64,000 bases of DNA from Antitrichia curtipendula (GCA_951230915.1 OX579641.1:9734001-9798000), one strand, 5' to 3'; shown: positions 45,522 through 59,242, counted from the stretch's first letter. Translations and numbers: made by a program. The notes: generated by a model from the letters alone, not told the origin.

Positions 45522-46299
45522 TCCATCTTCACCCAATTTGTTACAATAATCGGCTAACAACTAGGAGAAAGCAATTGAAAGAAGTAGAAACAATTCTAAA
45601 AAGATGAAGCGCCACTATATGGGGGAAAAAAGTACAAGTAAGGAGCATAACTCACAAAAGAAGCCGCACAAGTAAAAAGTTACAAAGATTGACTAAAAAT
45701 AGCAAAACATGAAAGCCGCACAAACAAAGAAGCAGAAGTGGCACAGACAGAGAAGAAATGAACGAGAGAGATGAAGAAGCTTTTACTTAAAATAAAAGTA
45801 AATTTCTTTTTTTCTCAATGGTAGAAATTTGTGCAATCCAATGGAGGAGCCCAATTCGGTCCTAGATAGAAAATCGGGCCGGCCAAAACCTCGTCTCGAT
45901 TACTCCCTTGAGGCCGGATGGTTGGCACCAAAACTACGCCACCTAAGGCAACCCATAGGATGAGTGGTGGTTTCAATCCGGCCCTAGTATAGAGCCCTTG
46001 GGCGGGATTTGAAGAAATTGAGCCATCCTATTGATTCAACATTAGAGAGTTCTAGCCAACCTTCAATCCGGTCCCAAGTATAAACCGGACTTGATTCAGA
46101 CTTCGTTATTGATGGCATCAGGAGTGCATTGTTGATACATTTTTTATGAAACTTTCACGCCAGATTCCTTAGGAGCTCAAGAGTGGTACGTAAATTGATC
46201 AACAAGTTCAAAGAATGCGGTTGGTACCAAATTGCTAATGAAATTTTTTAGAGATATTTTGAATTGAAAGAGAAGTCCCTCAAGAGTGGTGCAGAAAAT
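45522..46299. other. Unassigned DNA with a GC-richer patch
   Basis: 45840-46090 is richer in G/C than its surroundings with CAATCCGG(T/C)CC repeated (45974, 46070). No ORF or known element. Confidence 0.3.
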
Positions 46300-46695
46300 C
46301 TCAAGGGGTGCACTTAGTTCTACTACAACAAACCACATGCGAACAAGTGGTTTCTAATAAACTATAATTTCAACCTAAAATTTTGAACATTGTTTAATAA
46401 TGACTATAGGTTTCTATTGCCAAAATTTCCAACTCAAATAAATTATGAAATGATTTCTAGAAGAGGTTGAAAATGAACTAAAATGGTATTTTTTTCAACT
46501 CAAATAATTATAGAGAGCACATTTAGATGATCATTGAATCAATATTCAACTCAAAATGAGCTTTCAATAGAGAGTTATTTTTAGGAATTTTTTGTTCATT
46601 TTTAAGACAACTTTTTCCTTATATAATATAGGGGTGTGAAAGTTATTTTTTAGTTTGATAGTGTATCTTTTTACTTCAAAAATTTGTAACTAATT
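46300..46695. repeat. Dispersed repeat copy 2, empty site of the Stowaway-like element
   Basis: Aligns to 18905-19234 joined to 19805-19870. At about 46622-46632 it reads TATATAATATAGG where copy 1 holds the 568-bp insertion, which confirms the TA target and the element boundaries. It ends at the same place as copy 1 (TTTGTAACTAATTAT). Confidence 0.75.
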
Positions 46696-46756
46696 ATTGT
46701 TAACAAACAAAAATATCAATAATTCTAAACATAAACTTTCAAAGTAGGAAAATCTA

Positions 46757-46759
<3 letters not shown>

Positions 46760-46792
<33 letters not shown>
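46760..46792. repeat. (AT)n microsatellite, about 16 units
   Basis: Uninterrupted alternating T and A following CTATTCA. Length is uncertain in most sequencing, and it is likely polymorphic. Confidence 0.9.
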
Positions 46793-46796
<4 letters not shown>

Positions 46797-46800
46797 AAAA

Positions 46801-47689
46801 TTCAAAAAGTAAATATAGGGGGTCCAAAGTTTTGTTTGCACGTGGGTTCTAATGGATACTCTAAGTGCCCCCCAGCGGAAAATTGATCAGACGTGCATGC
46901 TCTCCTACCTTGAAGCAGATTCAATTTCAAGTCTTTCCAGAAGTGTAAATTGTCACATAAGTGTGAATTGAAGCGTTTTATCTGAAGCAATATAGTGAAA
47001 CAAAACAAAGAGGATATAATGGGATTTTCACTTCATCGGCCACAAGTTGAAACTTTGAACCTTAAAATTCAAGTCGGTGGCAAGAGATACAGACCGACAA
47101 CAAGCAAGAGTGACAATAATTGAATCTGCCGATGTTGTGCGGACATTGCTAGAGAACACGATGTCTGTATAAAACTCATAGTGCAGATCAAGTGCGGTAG
47201 TCTTCATCGCTACATCGACAGCGATCTCTATTTGAAGGTCTGTCTACGCATTTCTTATGACTGTTTTCTCCCATCGACTGCTTGTTGGTTAGGTCTCTTT
47301 TTGTGAATTTCCCTCGCAGTACCATAACATAATTCTTGTGATTAATATTGAGTTTTGTCATCACTGTGATTATTACTAAGTTTTGTGGCCAATAATTTCG
47401 TTGGCATTGTTAATGTTTATTACTATATGGCCTAATTTTGCAAACTCATTGTTTGTGAAGTGGTTTCCTGCATTGTGCCTTGTACATTGCATGTAGGGAA
47501 TTTTTTATTGATCCCTTCTATTGGGTTTATACATGGTTTTACACTAGTTATACATAGTTATCACCTCAAAAGAAGTAGTAACTCCCTATTACCTATGAAC
47601 AAATGTAATATGTACAAATGTTTTATCTATGTACAACTGCAATGTAATGTGAGACGTTGCCTTCTTAGTACAAATAGAAAGCTTTATGC
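46801..47689. other. Unassigned DNA
   Basis: No gene recognised. A short GC-richer part at 46850-47250 has no domain in six frames. Confidence 0.3.
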
Positions 47690-48060
47690 ACAAAAGAATG
47701 CAAGGGCTTTGTTTTGTGGCCTTTAGATATGTCATATGGAAGTTATGGTTTTTGCAAAAATAAAAGATAACTTAATGCAATATTTAAATGTAAAAAAATT
47801 CATTCATTTCACATTGTAGGTCCAAACACCACAAAATTGGCACAAATAGAAAGTTTTATGCATGAAGAGCTTTGTTTTGTGGCATTTTGACATCCAACGC
47901 AAAAGTCATGATTTTTCCACAATAAGAGTAAATTTAATTCAATTTTTGAATTCATAAAAACTTTAAATTCAATAACTTTCACACCGTTTGTCCAAACGCT
48001 GGGAAACAAAGTTTGTGCACCCCTCCTTGCAAAGAGCTTTCCAATGGTACCAAGAACGCT
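47690..48060. repeat. Degenerate dispersed repeat family, cluster 3 (both orientations)
   Basis: 47700-47755 is in reverse orientation (GGCTTTGTTTTGTGGC), 47815-47845 forward (GGTCCAAACACCACAAAATTGG), 47865-47905 reverse, and 47985-48055 forward (GTGCACCCCTCCTTGCAAAGAGC). Alternating orientation suggests small foldbacks of the same family that surrounds the ubiquitin-like genes. Confidence 0.6.
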
Positions 48061-48441
48061 GGCACAGACAACTCACGATTTCTTAGATCTCAACATTTCA
48101 AACACACTAATCAAACAACCTAACATGTATACCTGTAAATAGAAGATGTACAGATCACTATCACAATCAATCACAATCAATTACGCAAGGCCTGCCTTTG
48201 AAATTTTACCAAGATCTTCCGCATGATGGAAGCAAGACGCGACGGCTATCAATGCCACCTGGCTAGGCAAGCGACCCGGAAAAGGACCGACGTGGCATCC
48301 TAGGTGGCCAGCGCGGTCGTCTCTCTGCGGCTCTGCACTCGTCGCGGTCCCGTGAGCCGGGCTCAGTGCTGCAGAGAGAGGGCCAGCCCTGCCCTGGCGC
48401 CCGCGGTGGTTCCGATCTCTGGCTGTTCCAATTTGCGATCA
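48061..48441 (+). promoter_or_regulatory. SELO promoter and leader, GC-rich, with ACGTGGC motif
   Basis: GC rises sharply from about 48230. GACGTGGCATCC at 48289 contains ACGTGGC (48290-48296), the G-box/ABRE core. No TATA box at a useful distance. An in-frame ATG at 48304 would add 46 residues to the protein, so the leader may be partly coding. Confidence 0.4.
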
Positions 48442-51400
48442 ATGGCATCTTCCCTTCGTGCCGCCTCGCACCGCATTCCCGTCTCCGCTTCGGCGCGCGC
48501 GCTTCCAAGCATCCCCTTCGTGGCTTTGTCCGCGCCTCTATGGTACCCTTTCGCTCGCCCTAGGGTTGCGGTCGGGGGTCTAGGAAACGCTACCACGAGC
48601 AGAGATTCTCGACGGGAAAGCTTTACTCCGTCTCTCTTTTGTGTAGGACGGATTCGCAGTGCCGAGAGGTTTAGACGCAGCGGGAACGGAGAGTGGCGGA
48701 ATAGGCAGCGTCTCGTCGCGACTGCGGCCATGGCAGAGAATTTGAAGGATTTGAGGCTGGAGGATGACGCTGTGACTGATAAGGTTTGTTGCATTTCGCC
48801 TCGTGAAAACTGTTGGTTAGACGAGGGTGTCGCCCTGTGTATGGAAGTTTCCTTTTGCGGTTCATCGTTCGCTTAATTTTCGCTCGGGTTTATATTTTGA
48901 GCTTTGGTTATGTTACCTTTGAGGATAGCATTGTACTCTGCGAAATAGTGTGTGGAGTTGCGCGGTTTTCGCTCGATTTTTGGAGTAATCTCAGTGTTTG
49001 AGTGTTGTATACAACTGGAGAAGGTGTTGAGGTTTTGAAAATTTGAAGAAGGGAGTTTGTGTTGCGCAGGGTTGGATTTTCGCTTGGATCTAGTGGCCTG
49101 TTTATTGATGTCTTGCTGTTACGATTAACCGTTGCTTTCAATTTTAGATCTCCCGTAGTGCCGAGCTGGTCAATTGAACACTTTAGATAGTGAGCGAATT
49201 AGGTTGTTTTAATAATCTTTAGCTGCCACTGCTGTGTAGTTGATCTGGAACCCGGTGAGCGTTAAATCCTTAAAATGAAAATTTAAGACTTATTTTTTCA
49301 CGTTGTCTGACGTGTTGGCGGGGAATCGGACAATTGCTTTCTGAACGCTCTTTGAATACTTGCATGCAAGTCAAAAACATTTGAATGAAGTTGAATCAGA
49401 GGAGGGCTTGATTTCTCCTGTCGGAGCGATGTTAGTAGTGTTGGAGCTAAATAGTACTGTTTTAGGTTAGGAATACTGAAAACTTTTCACAGGGATAGTG
49501 ATCAGTCTTTCTTTTCGGTCGTTTGGTTTCTACGTCGACTAGAATCCGGCTAGAGGTTCATCACGCCTTTCTCCGTGGAACCCCTGACTCCCAAGCGGTG
49601 GTGTCCTCTATCTTGAAACTTGCCGGGGAAGGTTGGAGGAATTCGACCGGATAGGTAGGAGGATTAATGAGAAAGAAACTCTGAGTTTTTGCACTTTTCC
49701 GCGCCAGCATCAGTGAGACTGGATATTTTAGGGCCGGTACCTAGAGATTTTTAGGAAAATTCTTGGTAGCTCTTGGCTTTGCTGCGGGCTTCGAGGAAGC
49801 GTCCCCATTGCTGAACTTTGCCCCCTATTTCTCTGCTCATGCTGTTGTCTTTATTAATGTATGAAAGCAAGATTGACCAAAATAATGCTTCCGCTGTGCC
49901 GAGACATTCAGATTGTAATGAGACATATTTTGTATTTTTGTTAGCAGGGCAAGTCGAAAGATGACGAAGCTCCTGCCAGCTCCGGAAGGAAAAAATTGGA
50001 GGAGTTAAACTGGGATCATTCATTTGTCCGAGAACTTCCTGGCGACGAACGTATTGGAGGTCCAACTCGCCAGGTACATTTCATTTTGAGGATGACGTGG
50101 TTCTCTGACGCATTAAGCATATGGCGACTGGGACGTCTGACGGGAAACTCGGTTCTATTATTCTCTTGTTGAAGATTTCAGTTTTCATACTTTCCTTGGG
50201 CTAGTGTGTTTATGTGACATGGAAATGTCATCATTTCTTTAAATGTGTTGCAAACTTGCATGCTATTCTACGTGTTTTTAAAAATCCACTCTGGTGGATT
50301 GAGCAGGTGCTGCATGCGTGCTATTCGAAGGTCTCTCCCACAGTGCTGGTAAAAAATCCGGAGTTGGTGGCTTGGTCCAAGCATGTTGCTGACTTATTGG
50401 ACCTTGATTATAAAGAGTAAGCCATGTCTCATTACTGATATCCATTTCATAAGGCTGTTACTGTTATGCATCAGATAAATACAGATGACCGCTGGTAATC
50501 CTTCGGCTTGATTGTGAAGGGTATGCATGGCGGACTTAGGAAGCAGATGATTATTTTCTGTCACCAAATGAAGACACTTCGATGATGCGTGGGCTGCTCA
50601 TATTTTAACTTTGATCACCTTTACGGATATCTGCTATGTACAGTATCTTAAGCTCAACTGTGTGTTAATGTGTTTTTTGAGTGCATTTGCAGGTTTGAAC
50701 GACCAGACTTTCCTTCTCTTTTCACTGGGGCTTCTGATTTGAAGGGCAGGTGAGAATTGTCTCTTGCCTAGTTTGTCAGTTTTAAATCTTAAAAGAGAAA
50801 GTCTTTTATTTTGAGTACTAGGCTGTCTCTAATGTCTTGCATGTCTAATCTCTACATGTCTCCATAGTAGTATTAGAATGAATTCCTGGCTATTCTGATC
50901 ATTTATCTTGAATGAATTCTAATGGTTGTGTTGTTTGCATTGCAGTCTATCTTACGCTCAGTGCTATGGTGGTCATCAATTTGGTGTGTGGGCTGGACAA
51001 TTGGGAGACGGGCGTGCAATAACCCTGGGGGAGCTGTCGAATTCCAAAGGAGAGAGATGGGAGCTGCAGTTGAAAGGGGCCGGTAAGACACCATACAGCC
51101 GGACTGCTGACGGGCTTGCAGTACTGAGAAGCAGTGTCCGGGAGTTTCTTTGCAGTGAAGCTATGTATTATTTGGGAGTGCCTACGACCCGAGCCTTGAG
51201 CCTGGTGACCACTGGTGAAGGAGTTTTGCGCGACATGTTCTATGAGTATGTTCGACCTTGCTCCAATATGCTGTTTGTTAAATAGACGTTCTTTTTTACA
51301 TGAGTTCTGCGTTTGGGATATTTCTAATAAGAAAAGCAGAGATTGAGCTCTCAAGTTCTGTTAGACTTGACTCATCTGTCTTACAGCTGCACGAGCAGGA

Positions 51401-53514
51401 CGATGTTGAGCAACAGCTGAATTTGAGTGTTGACATTGTGCATTCAGCGGCAATGTAAAAATGGAGCCAGGAGCTGTTGTTTGCCGTGTTGCCCCGTCGT
51501 TCATTAGATTTGGGACTTTCCAGATCCATGCGGCGCGTGACAAAACCGACCTACCAATTGTCAAACAATTGGCCGACTATACAATCCATTATCACTACCC
51601 TGAATTTGAAAATCTGCCGTTTGAACGGCAGGGGGTAGAGGGTTCTTCTGAATCGTCCAAAGGCGAAAACAATTCTCTTGAAATCGACGTATCTAAAAAC
51701 AAGTATGCAGGTATATATGTTAATTTATGTTGATCCTATTTCATATTCCCAGAATCTTCTCACTTTGTTGTGCGTGATCATTGAGGCGATTTTGCCTTTG
51801 CAAGTGATTTCCTTGGACTCGTATCGCTATATTGACGAGGTCTTTGTTTGATGGCAGCATGGTTTACCGAGATTGCAGAGCGAACTGCGGTTTTGATCGC
51901 AAAATGGCAAGCAGTTGGGTTCACTCATGGGGTTATGAATACGGACAATATGAGTATATTAGGTCTAACTATCGACTACGGCCCTTTTGGATTTTTGGAT
52001 GCTTTTGACCCCAAATATACACCAAATACAACAGATCTACCTGGTCGTCGTTATGGTTTTGCCAATCAACCGGATATTGGTCTCTGGAATGTGATGCAGC
52101 TGGCCAACACTTTATACACTGCTGAACTCATCACTGCAGATGAGGCTCAATTTGGTCTTGGAAGGTAAGGTCGCTTACATTGCTGTGATGATGGATTGAA
52201 TGCCAATTCCAACTTTTTTATGTGTAGAGGGAAAGATTTCTGAAGGAGACAGGGCCTAAAGAATGCAGTGTTTCAATTCTCCCCTCCCTATTATGGCTAG
52301 CTACTTATGCAACTTCGCTTCCATGGTGCTAAGGGTCTTTAGATCTTGTTTCCAAGGAGGTAGTGCCAGAAACTAAACTCAACTGTTCCTCTCCAAAATA
52401 TTTCGGGGCCAAACTTTCATTAGAGCTTACATGTATCTGATATATATATTAGCCATATGACTTACCCCCAAATGATTAATATCGCTTGAGCGAAATGAAA
52501 AAGATACGTTTTCTCGTGCTGGCAACTGGCAGGCAAACCTTTGACTTGGAACATGGTAATCTACAGGTATGCAGATAAATTTATGTCCCTGTATCAACAA
52601 CACATGAGTAGCAAAATTGGTTTGAAATCGTACAATAAAGATTTGCTCAGCAAGCTTCTAAGCAACATGTCCTTCGACAAAGTCGATTATACAAACTTTT
52701 TCAGATCGCTGGGGAATGTGAAGGCGGCTCCAACTACCTCAGATGATAATCTGATCGCACCTTTGAAGAATTCCTTACTTGATCTGAGCAAGGAAAGGAG
52801 GAAAGTTTGGCTTGATTGGTTGCACCAGTATGTTGAGCTGGTACGTATATATGCATCTTTTGCTGGTAATCTCTTAAGTTGTGTGGAATTGTTTCAACGT
52901 GTGATAAGGGAGAGGATACTATTAGCGTCACTTTTAAGCATTTGAGCATATGTAGCAGTGTGGTGTTTGAGAGACGTACGGAGTTGTGGAGAGATCAGTT
53001 GGGGTGCAGGAGCCGAATGTTTAGATCAAATCTTTTGCCTTTATGTATGAATTTCCTACGCAATTTGAAAGTGGGAAGTTTTAGACCTTTTATGATAGTA
53101 AACAACCCCACTACCATTTAGCCAATACGTCAACCAAGTGTATGAATAGATGTGTTGTTGGTAACATGGGTTAGTATAGGAGATGGGATCAAGTCTCTCA
53201 CGGTTTTAGTATCCTCTCTCTTATACTCATTGAATAGCATACATTTCTGGAACTGGCAGGTGGTTGCGGAGGGTGTACCAGAAGCTGAAAGGAAAGTTGG
53301 GATGGATTCTGTCAACCCAAGATATGTCCTTCGTAATTACATGTTACAAAGTGCTATCGATTTGGCGGAAGTAGGGGACTACTCGGAAGTTGAAATGTTG
53401 CTGAAGCTCATGCAGCGGCCTTACGAGAACCAACCTGGGATGGAGAAATATGCTAGGCTTCCACCTGCCTGGGCGTATCGTCCAGGGGTTTGCATGCTGT
53501 CTTGCTCATCTTAA
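48442..53514 (+). CDS. SELO: Selenoprotein O (SELO) pseudokinase/AMPylase, Cys form, complete nine-exon gene
   Basis: Exons 48442-48783, 49948-50073, 50307-50416, 50693-50749, 50946-51245, 51448-51710, 51858-52164, 52567-52840, 53260-53514; all GT-AG, phases fit, 2034 bases, 677 aa. Known: SELO proteins transfer AMP to Ser/Thr/Tyr of proteins using an inverted ATP orientation, are found from bacteria (YdiU) to humans, and in eukaryotes act in mitochondria or plastids in redox control. Seen: a Ser/Arg/Ala-rich, acid-poor N-terminus ([20 protein letters not shown]) like an organelle transit peptide; [73 protein letters not shown] and [11 protein letters not shown] (metal and catalytic region); [18 protein letters not shown]. 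The third-last residue, Sec in animal SELO, is Cys here. The start at 48442 is chosen for the transit-like sequence; 48304 is an alternative. No damage seen, so the gene is probably functional. Confidence 0.95.
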
Positions 53515-53940
53515 CTTGAGTTAGTAAGTGTATTTCGAATACAAAATTGTATTAAGAGCAAGTTCAGAATTGTATTCGGTCAGATGCCAAGAGAAATGTC
53601 TGCTTGATTGCCTGAGAGATTCTCGAGTTGTTTCACTTATGGACTTCGCTGCTCCTCAATGCCTGGGTTCTTTCTTTCTTTGGCTAAATGGCTAATTTAT
53701 CTGGCAGAAGGATGCAACCGGGGAAAGTCAGAGGATTATTGCCTCTGTGCAACAACAATCGTATGATTACAATCGTATGCAGGACGTGCATTGGGAGCAG
53801 GAGTTGCAACAACCTGTATCTATTTGTCAATTAATGTAACAGGAGTCAGAGGAGAGTAATATTCCTACTAAACCTTTGAATTTCACATGGTTGAATTGAC
53901 TGTAAGTAAAGCATTTTGTTAGCTGTTCTCTCATGTATTT
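53515..53940 (+). other. SELO 3' UTR region, possible UTR intron
   Basis: CTGGCAG at 53701-53707 resembles a 3' splice site before an AAGGATGCAACC stretch, so the 3' UTR may be split. A polyadenylation signal of AATAAA type is not obvious; TGTA-rich words near 53830 and 53900-53945 are compatible with plant poly(A) regions. Confidence 0.3.
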
Positions 53941-56432
53941 GTATGACTTCACGTTGTGATTGATTTGAGAATCAATACGCAGCTATTTGTGGAATTCTCA
54001 ACGGATGGACGGATGTTCATTCGATTGTTCAAAGTTTGGATTAACCTTTTACGTCCCAAACTGTTTTTTGAATAATGCGGTTTTCAGTACCTGCTTATAG
54101 AAAACATGGACGTCTACAATATAGATTCCAAGCATAGAAAGTGGAAGTGCACTTGATGTTGTTATGGTATGTTAAATGTGATGTATATGCATTGTGCACT
54201 TTTCAAATAGATTTCTGTGTATTGTTAGGAATCTAGTTGGAATGTTTGTGCATTGCTAAGTGATCTCTTCGTTTTTACAGCATGCAAAGATCAAAGAATT
54301 TTCTTTTCATTGATGTGAAAGTATACACTAATCTTCCTATTGACGCATTGCTAGTATGTCATGCATGTGTACTTCTTTCAAGGTTGGAAGGTTGGTCCAA
54401 TAGCTTAATTCCTAAAAGATTAAGGCCTTTTTGCCAAAAAACACTCAAAACTGTCATTTTTATAGCAAAGAATTAAAAAAATTGAAAACTGTTTTCTTGC
54501 ACATATAACTGTAGGGTCTTACACCTAACTACTGTTTTGAAATGTACACCTCCATTAATTTATAGCCCATTCATTTTCAGCCACAATGGGCTTGCTCCCA
54601 TAATGGGGTGGTTTACCTTAGTATGAGAATGTGTGGAAAAAATTTCAGAAATTTTAACCGCATAGATTGAAAGACGTCTACATTTAAAGTTTAAAAATCA
54701 AGTTCTTTGGCACATTGTAGGACTAGATTATTTGACTTTAAACTTTCTTAAATTGAATTTTATGTACTATAGAGTTTTGAGCTTTAAATCTTCATTATGG
54801 GGAACTAAGTTGAGAGTTAAGAAAAAAACATTCAAAAAAAATTAAATTTTATTCTTTAAACATTTATTAAGCTAAAGCAAAATCTAAATTATTAATATTT
54901 CTAAAATGAAATTAAAATTCACTAATTCTAGTGGTAAGATTGTTTTAGGAAGCAAGCTAAACTATGTAGAGTTTTTTGAAAAATTGTAAAAATTGCATTC
55001 AGAAATGAATCATGAAAATTATTTTTTCAAGAAGATGCTCATATTGTCCAAAAAATAAGATTGTCTATAACTTTCTCATAACAAATCCAAGTAGAATGAA
55101 TCAAAGCTTTTCATGTATGTACAAAAATATAATAATGATGGCATTTTGTTTATTTGATACAACTACAATTGGCATTTTCATTTCATTAAATTCTATAGAT
55201 TTCCAAAGTTGACAATAGTGGTTACTTCAAATATATAATTTTGAATAACATAATAATGATCAAATTTTAGACCTACATGACTACATTCCTAGTTGTGAAA
55301 ATCTCCAAATATGACCAATGATAAAATAGTGAATGTACAACAAATTCTACTAGATAATTACATCTTGCAAGTATCGTTTTCGCAACCATTAGACTCGTGG
55401 CCTCGCTTGAACAATACTTCCGTGTTTTTTTCGGAAAAGTTCTCTAGAGTTGGTCAACCTTATCCTTTCCTTTTGCAACATGCTATTGTCCCGGTTGCCT
55501 AAAGGACCATTGTCCCTTCATATAATTCAACCCGTAGACACAATTGTATATTGAAATATATCTTTTGCATTTATATACACCAGATATCATGATATGAAGC
55601 TATATTTAAATACAATAATTTAATAAAATACAAAATAGAAATATTGATATACAAACAAAAATAATTGGCTAGAATAGGCCTTTGGGAACCTGAAAGGATT
55701 GATTAAACCCTTAAAGGACATTGCAAGCCCCATGGGCATTTTTAAAGTCAACATTTTAAATTTTCACATAGTTCTTGATTTGAAATGTTTGAAGCTTAAC
55801 TAAGAAAATATAGTTCCAATAATTTACTTCTTATTCCCTTTGAATGTTTTTCAAACTTGTTTAATTGTTAAGTTTTGTGATACTTTGAAGATAGCATCTT
55901 GAAAGTTCAAATACACAACTTTTGAAACTTTTTCTATCAAATTTCTCTTGGTGTGAAAAAGGACAACAACAATTACAAAAAGGACAGTAATAGTCCCCCT
56001 TCCCAAGAGCTACAATGGAAAGCTACTCATATTTTTCCTTTGACTACCTACAATGTGTCACTTCTTTTTTTCGAAAATAAGTTGATTGAACTGCATGTGA
56101 AATAAATCTTAATATGTCGTTCTTTTGAAGAAGAAAAATTGTGAATCCAATAATTGTAGATACAGTGACTAAACAATCTACAATGGGCTTCCTACCTTGT
56201 AAGAACATTGTCAGCCATTCTCTAGAAAAAGGATTGGGGAAATGGGGTGGCCCGAGCCGTACAGCTCCCAGGTTGCTTCCATTCCCCATTCATTCTTGGA
56301 GAAGAGAACATGCTAAAACTAGACAATCTCATACAGTAATGACTTGTCAGAATCAAGAGCCAACCAAAATGCCAATTGATTAAAAAAATGTAAGAAATGC
56401 CCCACAATCCAACAAACTAACAAGATCTAATA
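53941..56432. other. AT-rich spacer; isolated TIR end at 54.6 kb
   Basis: CCATAATGGGGTGGTTTACCTTAG (54598-54621, cited in part) matches the right terminus of the element at 25031-25477, but no left partner is visible, so it is probably a truncated copy. The rest has only short chance frames. Confidence 0.35.
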
Positions 56433-56965
56433 CTCCCTCCGTCCCAAAATGATCTTCCTGTTAGACAAAATGTTCCGGATTAAGACTAAAAATAACATTT
56501 TTAAAGCCTGTTTTGTACTACACATGGAGTTTGGTGCACTCCTATTGCCCTTGAAACTTTGAGTTTTGAAGCCCTTTTTAAAGTGTAGTTTTGGATTATT
56601 GAAAAGTGAAATTTTTTGGGTATTTTCAAGGAGCACCAGTGGTTATTTAATTATTGAGTGTGAGGTCGTCATTTTGTGGGTAGTTAGTATAAGTCAAAGA
56701 CCATATGTGGACCTATATTTTGCCTCCCAAAGCCTTCATCTCCTTCAATTAGATAGTATTCAAAGAGATGCAAAAAAATAAAAACAAAAAGTGTCGATTG
56801 ACCCCTTCAACCATTTTATTTGTCTTTTGATTAGTGATTGCATAGATGAAGGGGGAACTATCGTTTGGAATTGTTTTGTTAGTCCTAGAGAACAACCAAA
56901 AGTTAAATTTGACCAATTTGCAACTCACAAAGTACAACAGGAAGATCATTTTGGGATGGAGGGAG
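56433..56965. mobile_element. Stowaway-like MITE, copy B, 533 bp, TA target duplication, inverse orientation to copy A
   Basis: CTCCCTCCGTCCCAAAATG at the left, CATTTTGGGATGGAGGGAG at the right, TA at 56431-56432 and 56966-56967. The reverse complement is almost the same as 19235-19802 over its full length, apart from the 36-bp doubling at one end of copy A. High similarity means the family moved fairly recently. Confidence 0.88.
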
Positions 56966-56967
56966 TA

Positions 56968-58738
56968 TGAATCAACAAGTATGACGGAGACACTCTTTTA
57001 GTTTTTATAGAGAGAGAATTGTGCTGTGACCGGGCTCCTTTTGTTCCTTATGAGGTCTACCAAGGACCACTTTTTCCTAAGGCGAGGAGTTTCATAGTGA
57101 ATGGATGGGAGTATGGGACGATGCTCCAAGTTATGGATTTTGGTGGAGAAAAGAGTTGGTCACCTCACCACCTGGAGGCTGCTCCCAGTCCTTGCGATTT
57201 TACACACGCCACACGGTCCTTGACTTTGTGTTTCCATAGCTTTACAGTGTTTCACATAAATCGGTGGGGTTTCAGTTTGTTGGGATTGTGTGAAATTGGT
57301 GCAAGTGTAAGTTAAAGTCAGTAACTTCAAGTTTCTTTTTACTGGGGAATGTGCATCACATGGTACACACTGACCCTGCGCACTCATCAAAGTCCAAGCT
57401 GTATTTATTGGATTTAAGTTACTGCCAGTACGCGTTAGTACCCAACTACCATTCAACTTGTCCAAGTTCCAAAGCCCTGTCCAAGTATGAGCTTTACACT
57501 GTTTCTTTCTTTCTTTCATTTTAAAAAAATAAAAAAATGAAACGGAATTTCATTGCAAAGGCCGGGCATGTTGGACTTTGTCAGTCCGTCAAGGTAATAC
57601 TGTCTCATTGTAAGTTTGTAACCTGCCAGAATTGGAGCTCCAATCAATTTGAGTTGGTCAATTCAGTTTGCAGGAACAATGAAACAACTGAACTTACCTT
57701 ATGATGATTATTGCTGATGCTTATGTGTCTCAGTGAACATAAAAAAAAAAAAAAAAAGGCTTGACTTCAGTACTCATTTGAATTTAAGTTACACACTGTG
57801 CTGTGCCATTACAAATTCCATTCAAGGGATTAAATTATGAGGGATCTCACTATCTCAGTCTCTTTGACATGGGAAATGGCTCAGTTAGGAGCCCGGACAA
57901 TGAAGAACGAACTAACTAACTTACTCAGGCTCATCGTACCGTTGAGTTCACACAGTCCAGTGGTCCACGTACCACAATGATCAACAAATGTCAAATTATC
58001 CCCTTCTTCAAAGTAAAGGTTGAGGCATGAATTGTCAACCACACCCAATACCCAACTTGTAGGGTGCGCTATTTTCTAGCCTTAAGTCGGAACTCAAGAT
58101 TGGAATGGGTTTTTTTTTTGTCCTTGTCAAGGTTAGAACTAATAAAGGTTATGGCACATGTCCTGAAATAGTGAGCAAGAAAATAGAAAGTAGTGAGCGA
58201 GAAAGTAATTCTTGAATGATCAAAATTGGAAGACTCTAGACATTGACTACCGAACAAGTGTAGTTTTTGGCTCCCAAAATTCACAGTAATTTGGGTAGCT
58301 AAACTTACTGGAGATGAGCTGTGGCCCTGTCTAAATCCTCATCTTCATGTACTCCAAGGCTTGATTAACTTACATGAGAATTTGGATGTTATACAAGATT
58401 GTGACGGGAGGTTCCAAATGTGAACACAAAGTTAAGTAAGTTGTATGTTTGTTGGAGAATTTTCAAGTCACTTGACAATGTTGCAGCAATTTTGCTGTGA
58501 AGTTGTTGCAGGGCAGATCCATGACACCTGCTGAATTGGACAGGAGTAAAGCTTGTCCGCCAATTGTTTCATGGAAGGAGAAAGGGTAACGTACCTTACT
58601 AGTTCATCAACGCAAATGTTGAGTTGATTGACACATGACCTAAAACGTACTTTGCGGTGATAAATTCTGACTAAGATGTCCCAATTGCATTGAACTTAAA
58701 CCCCTGTCTGTAATCTTCACAGAGCTTAGGGCATCCTC
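56968..58738. other. Unassigned DNA
   Basis: Several open stretches at 57019-57519 on both strands show no domain. A-run at 57739-57757. Could be decayed retroelement; not classified. Confidence 0.3.
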
Positions 58739-59239
58739 AGTCCATGAATGGAAAAAGGGGACAGTATGTATCAGAATTTTCAAGTGCAGGGGTGCTGACC
58801 TCATTCGGTTCCGGTGACTTTTTAAAATAAATCAAAATTGACCCAATGCAAAGAATGGCAATCCAAACCTCAAATGGACTCTTCTTGCACTCTTAATTAA
58901 TTTACTAACTTTCCACTTGATTAATTAGAGAATTTGAATTTTTTTTATCATTGAAAGCACATCCACAAGTACTTTGAATAGGTACTAATTAATTTTAAAA
59001 TTTTGAGACCATACTTTTGTAACTGCGATTTACTAAAATCTCGTCTTTTAGTTAGCTTTTGAAGCGGTTGGTTTCATTTTCAGATCTCTAAATTTGAATG
59101 TTTTTTTTTTTACCTATTAAAAAACTTTGGGATGCCCTTCCAATGACAAAGAAATTCAAGTTTTTATTCTAAAAGTGTGAAAAGTGTGAAAAGTGTAACT
59201 TATTGAGGAGTGCACTATTACGGGTGTGCACAAGTGCTC
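58739..59239. mobile_element. Possible Tourist-like MITE, 501 bp, TTA flanks
   Basis: GGGCATCCTCAGTCC at the left and GTGCACAAGTGCTC at the right (complement GAGCACTTGTGCAC) with TTA on both sides (58736-58738, 59240-59242). The first bases agree (G-GCA) but the ends pair poorly, so the call rests mainly on TTA and the Harbinger-like terminus. Confidence 0.4.
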
Positions 59240-59242
59240 TTA

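Noticed and set aside
48363..48794. Minus-strand 143-codon frame across SELO exon 1
   Set aside because: Antisense shadow of GC-rich coding DNA; the plus strand is fixed by conserved exons.
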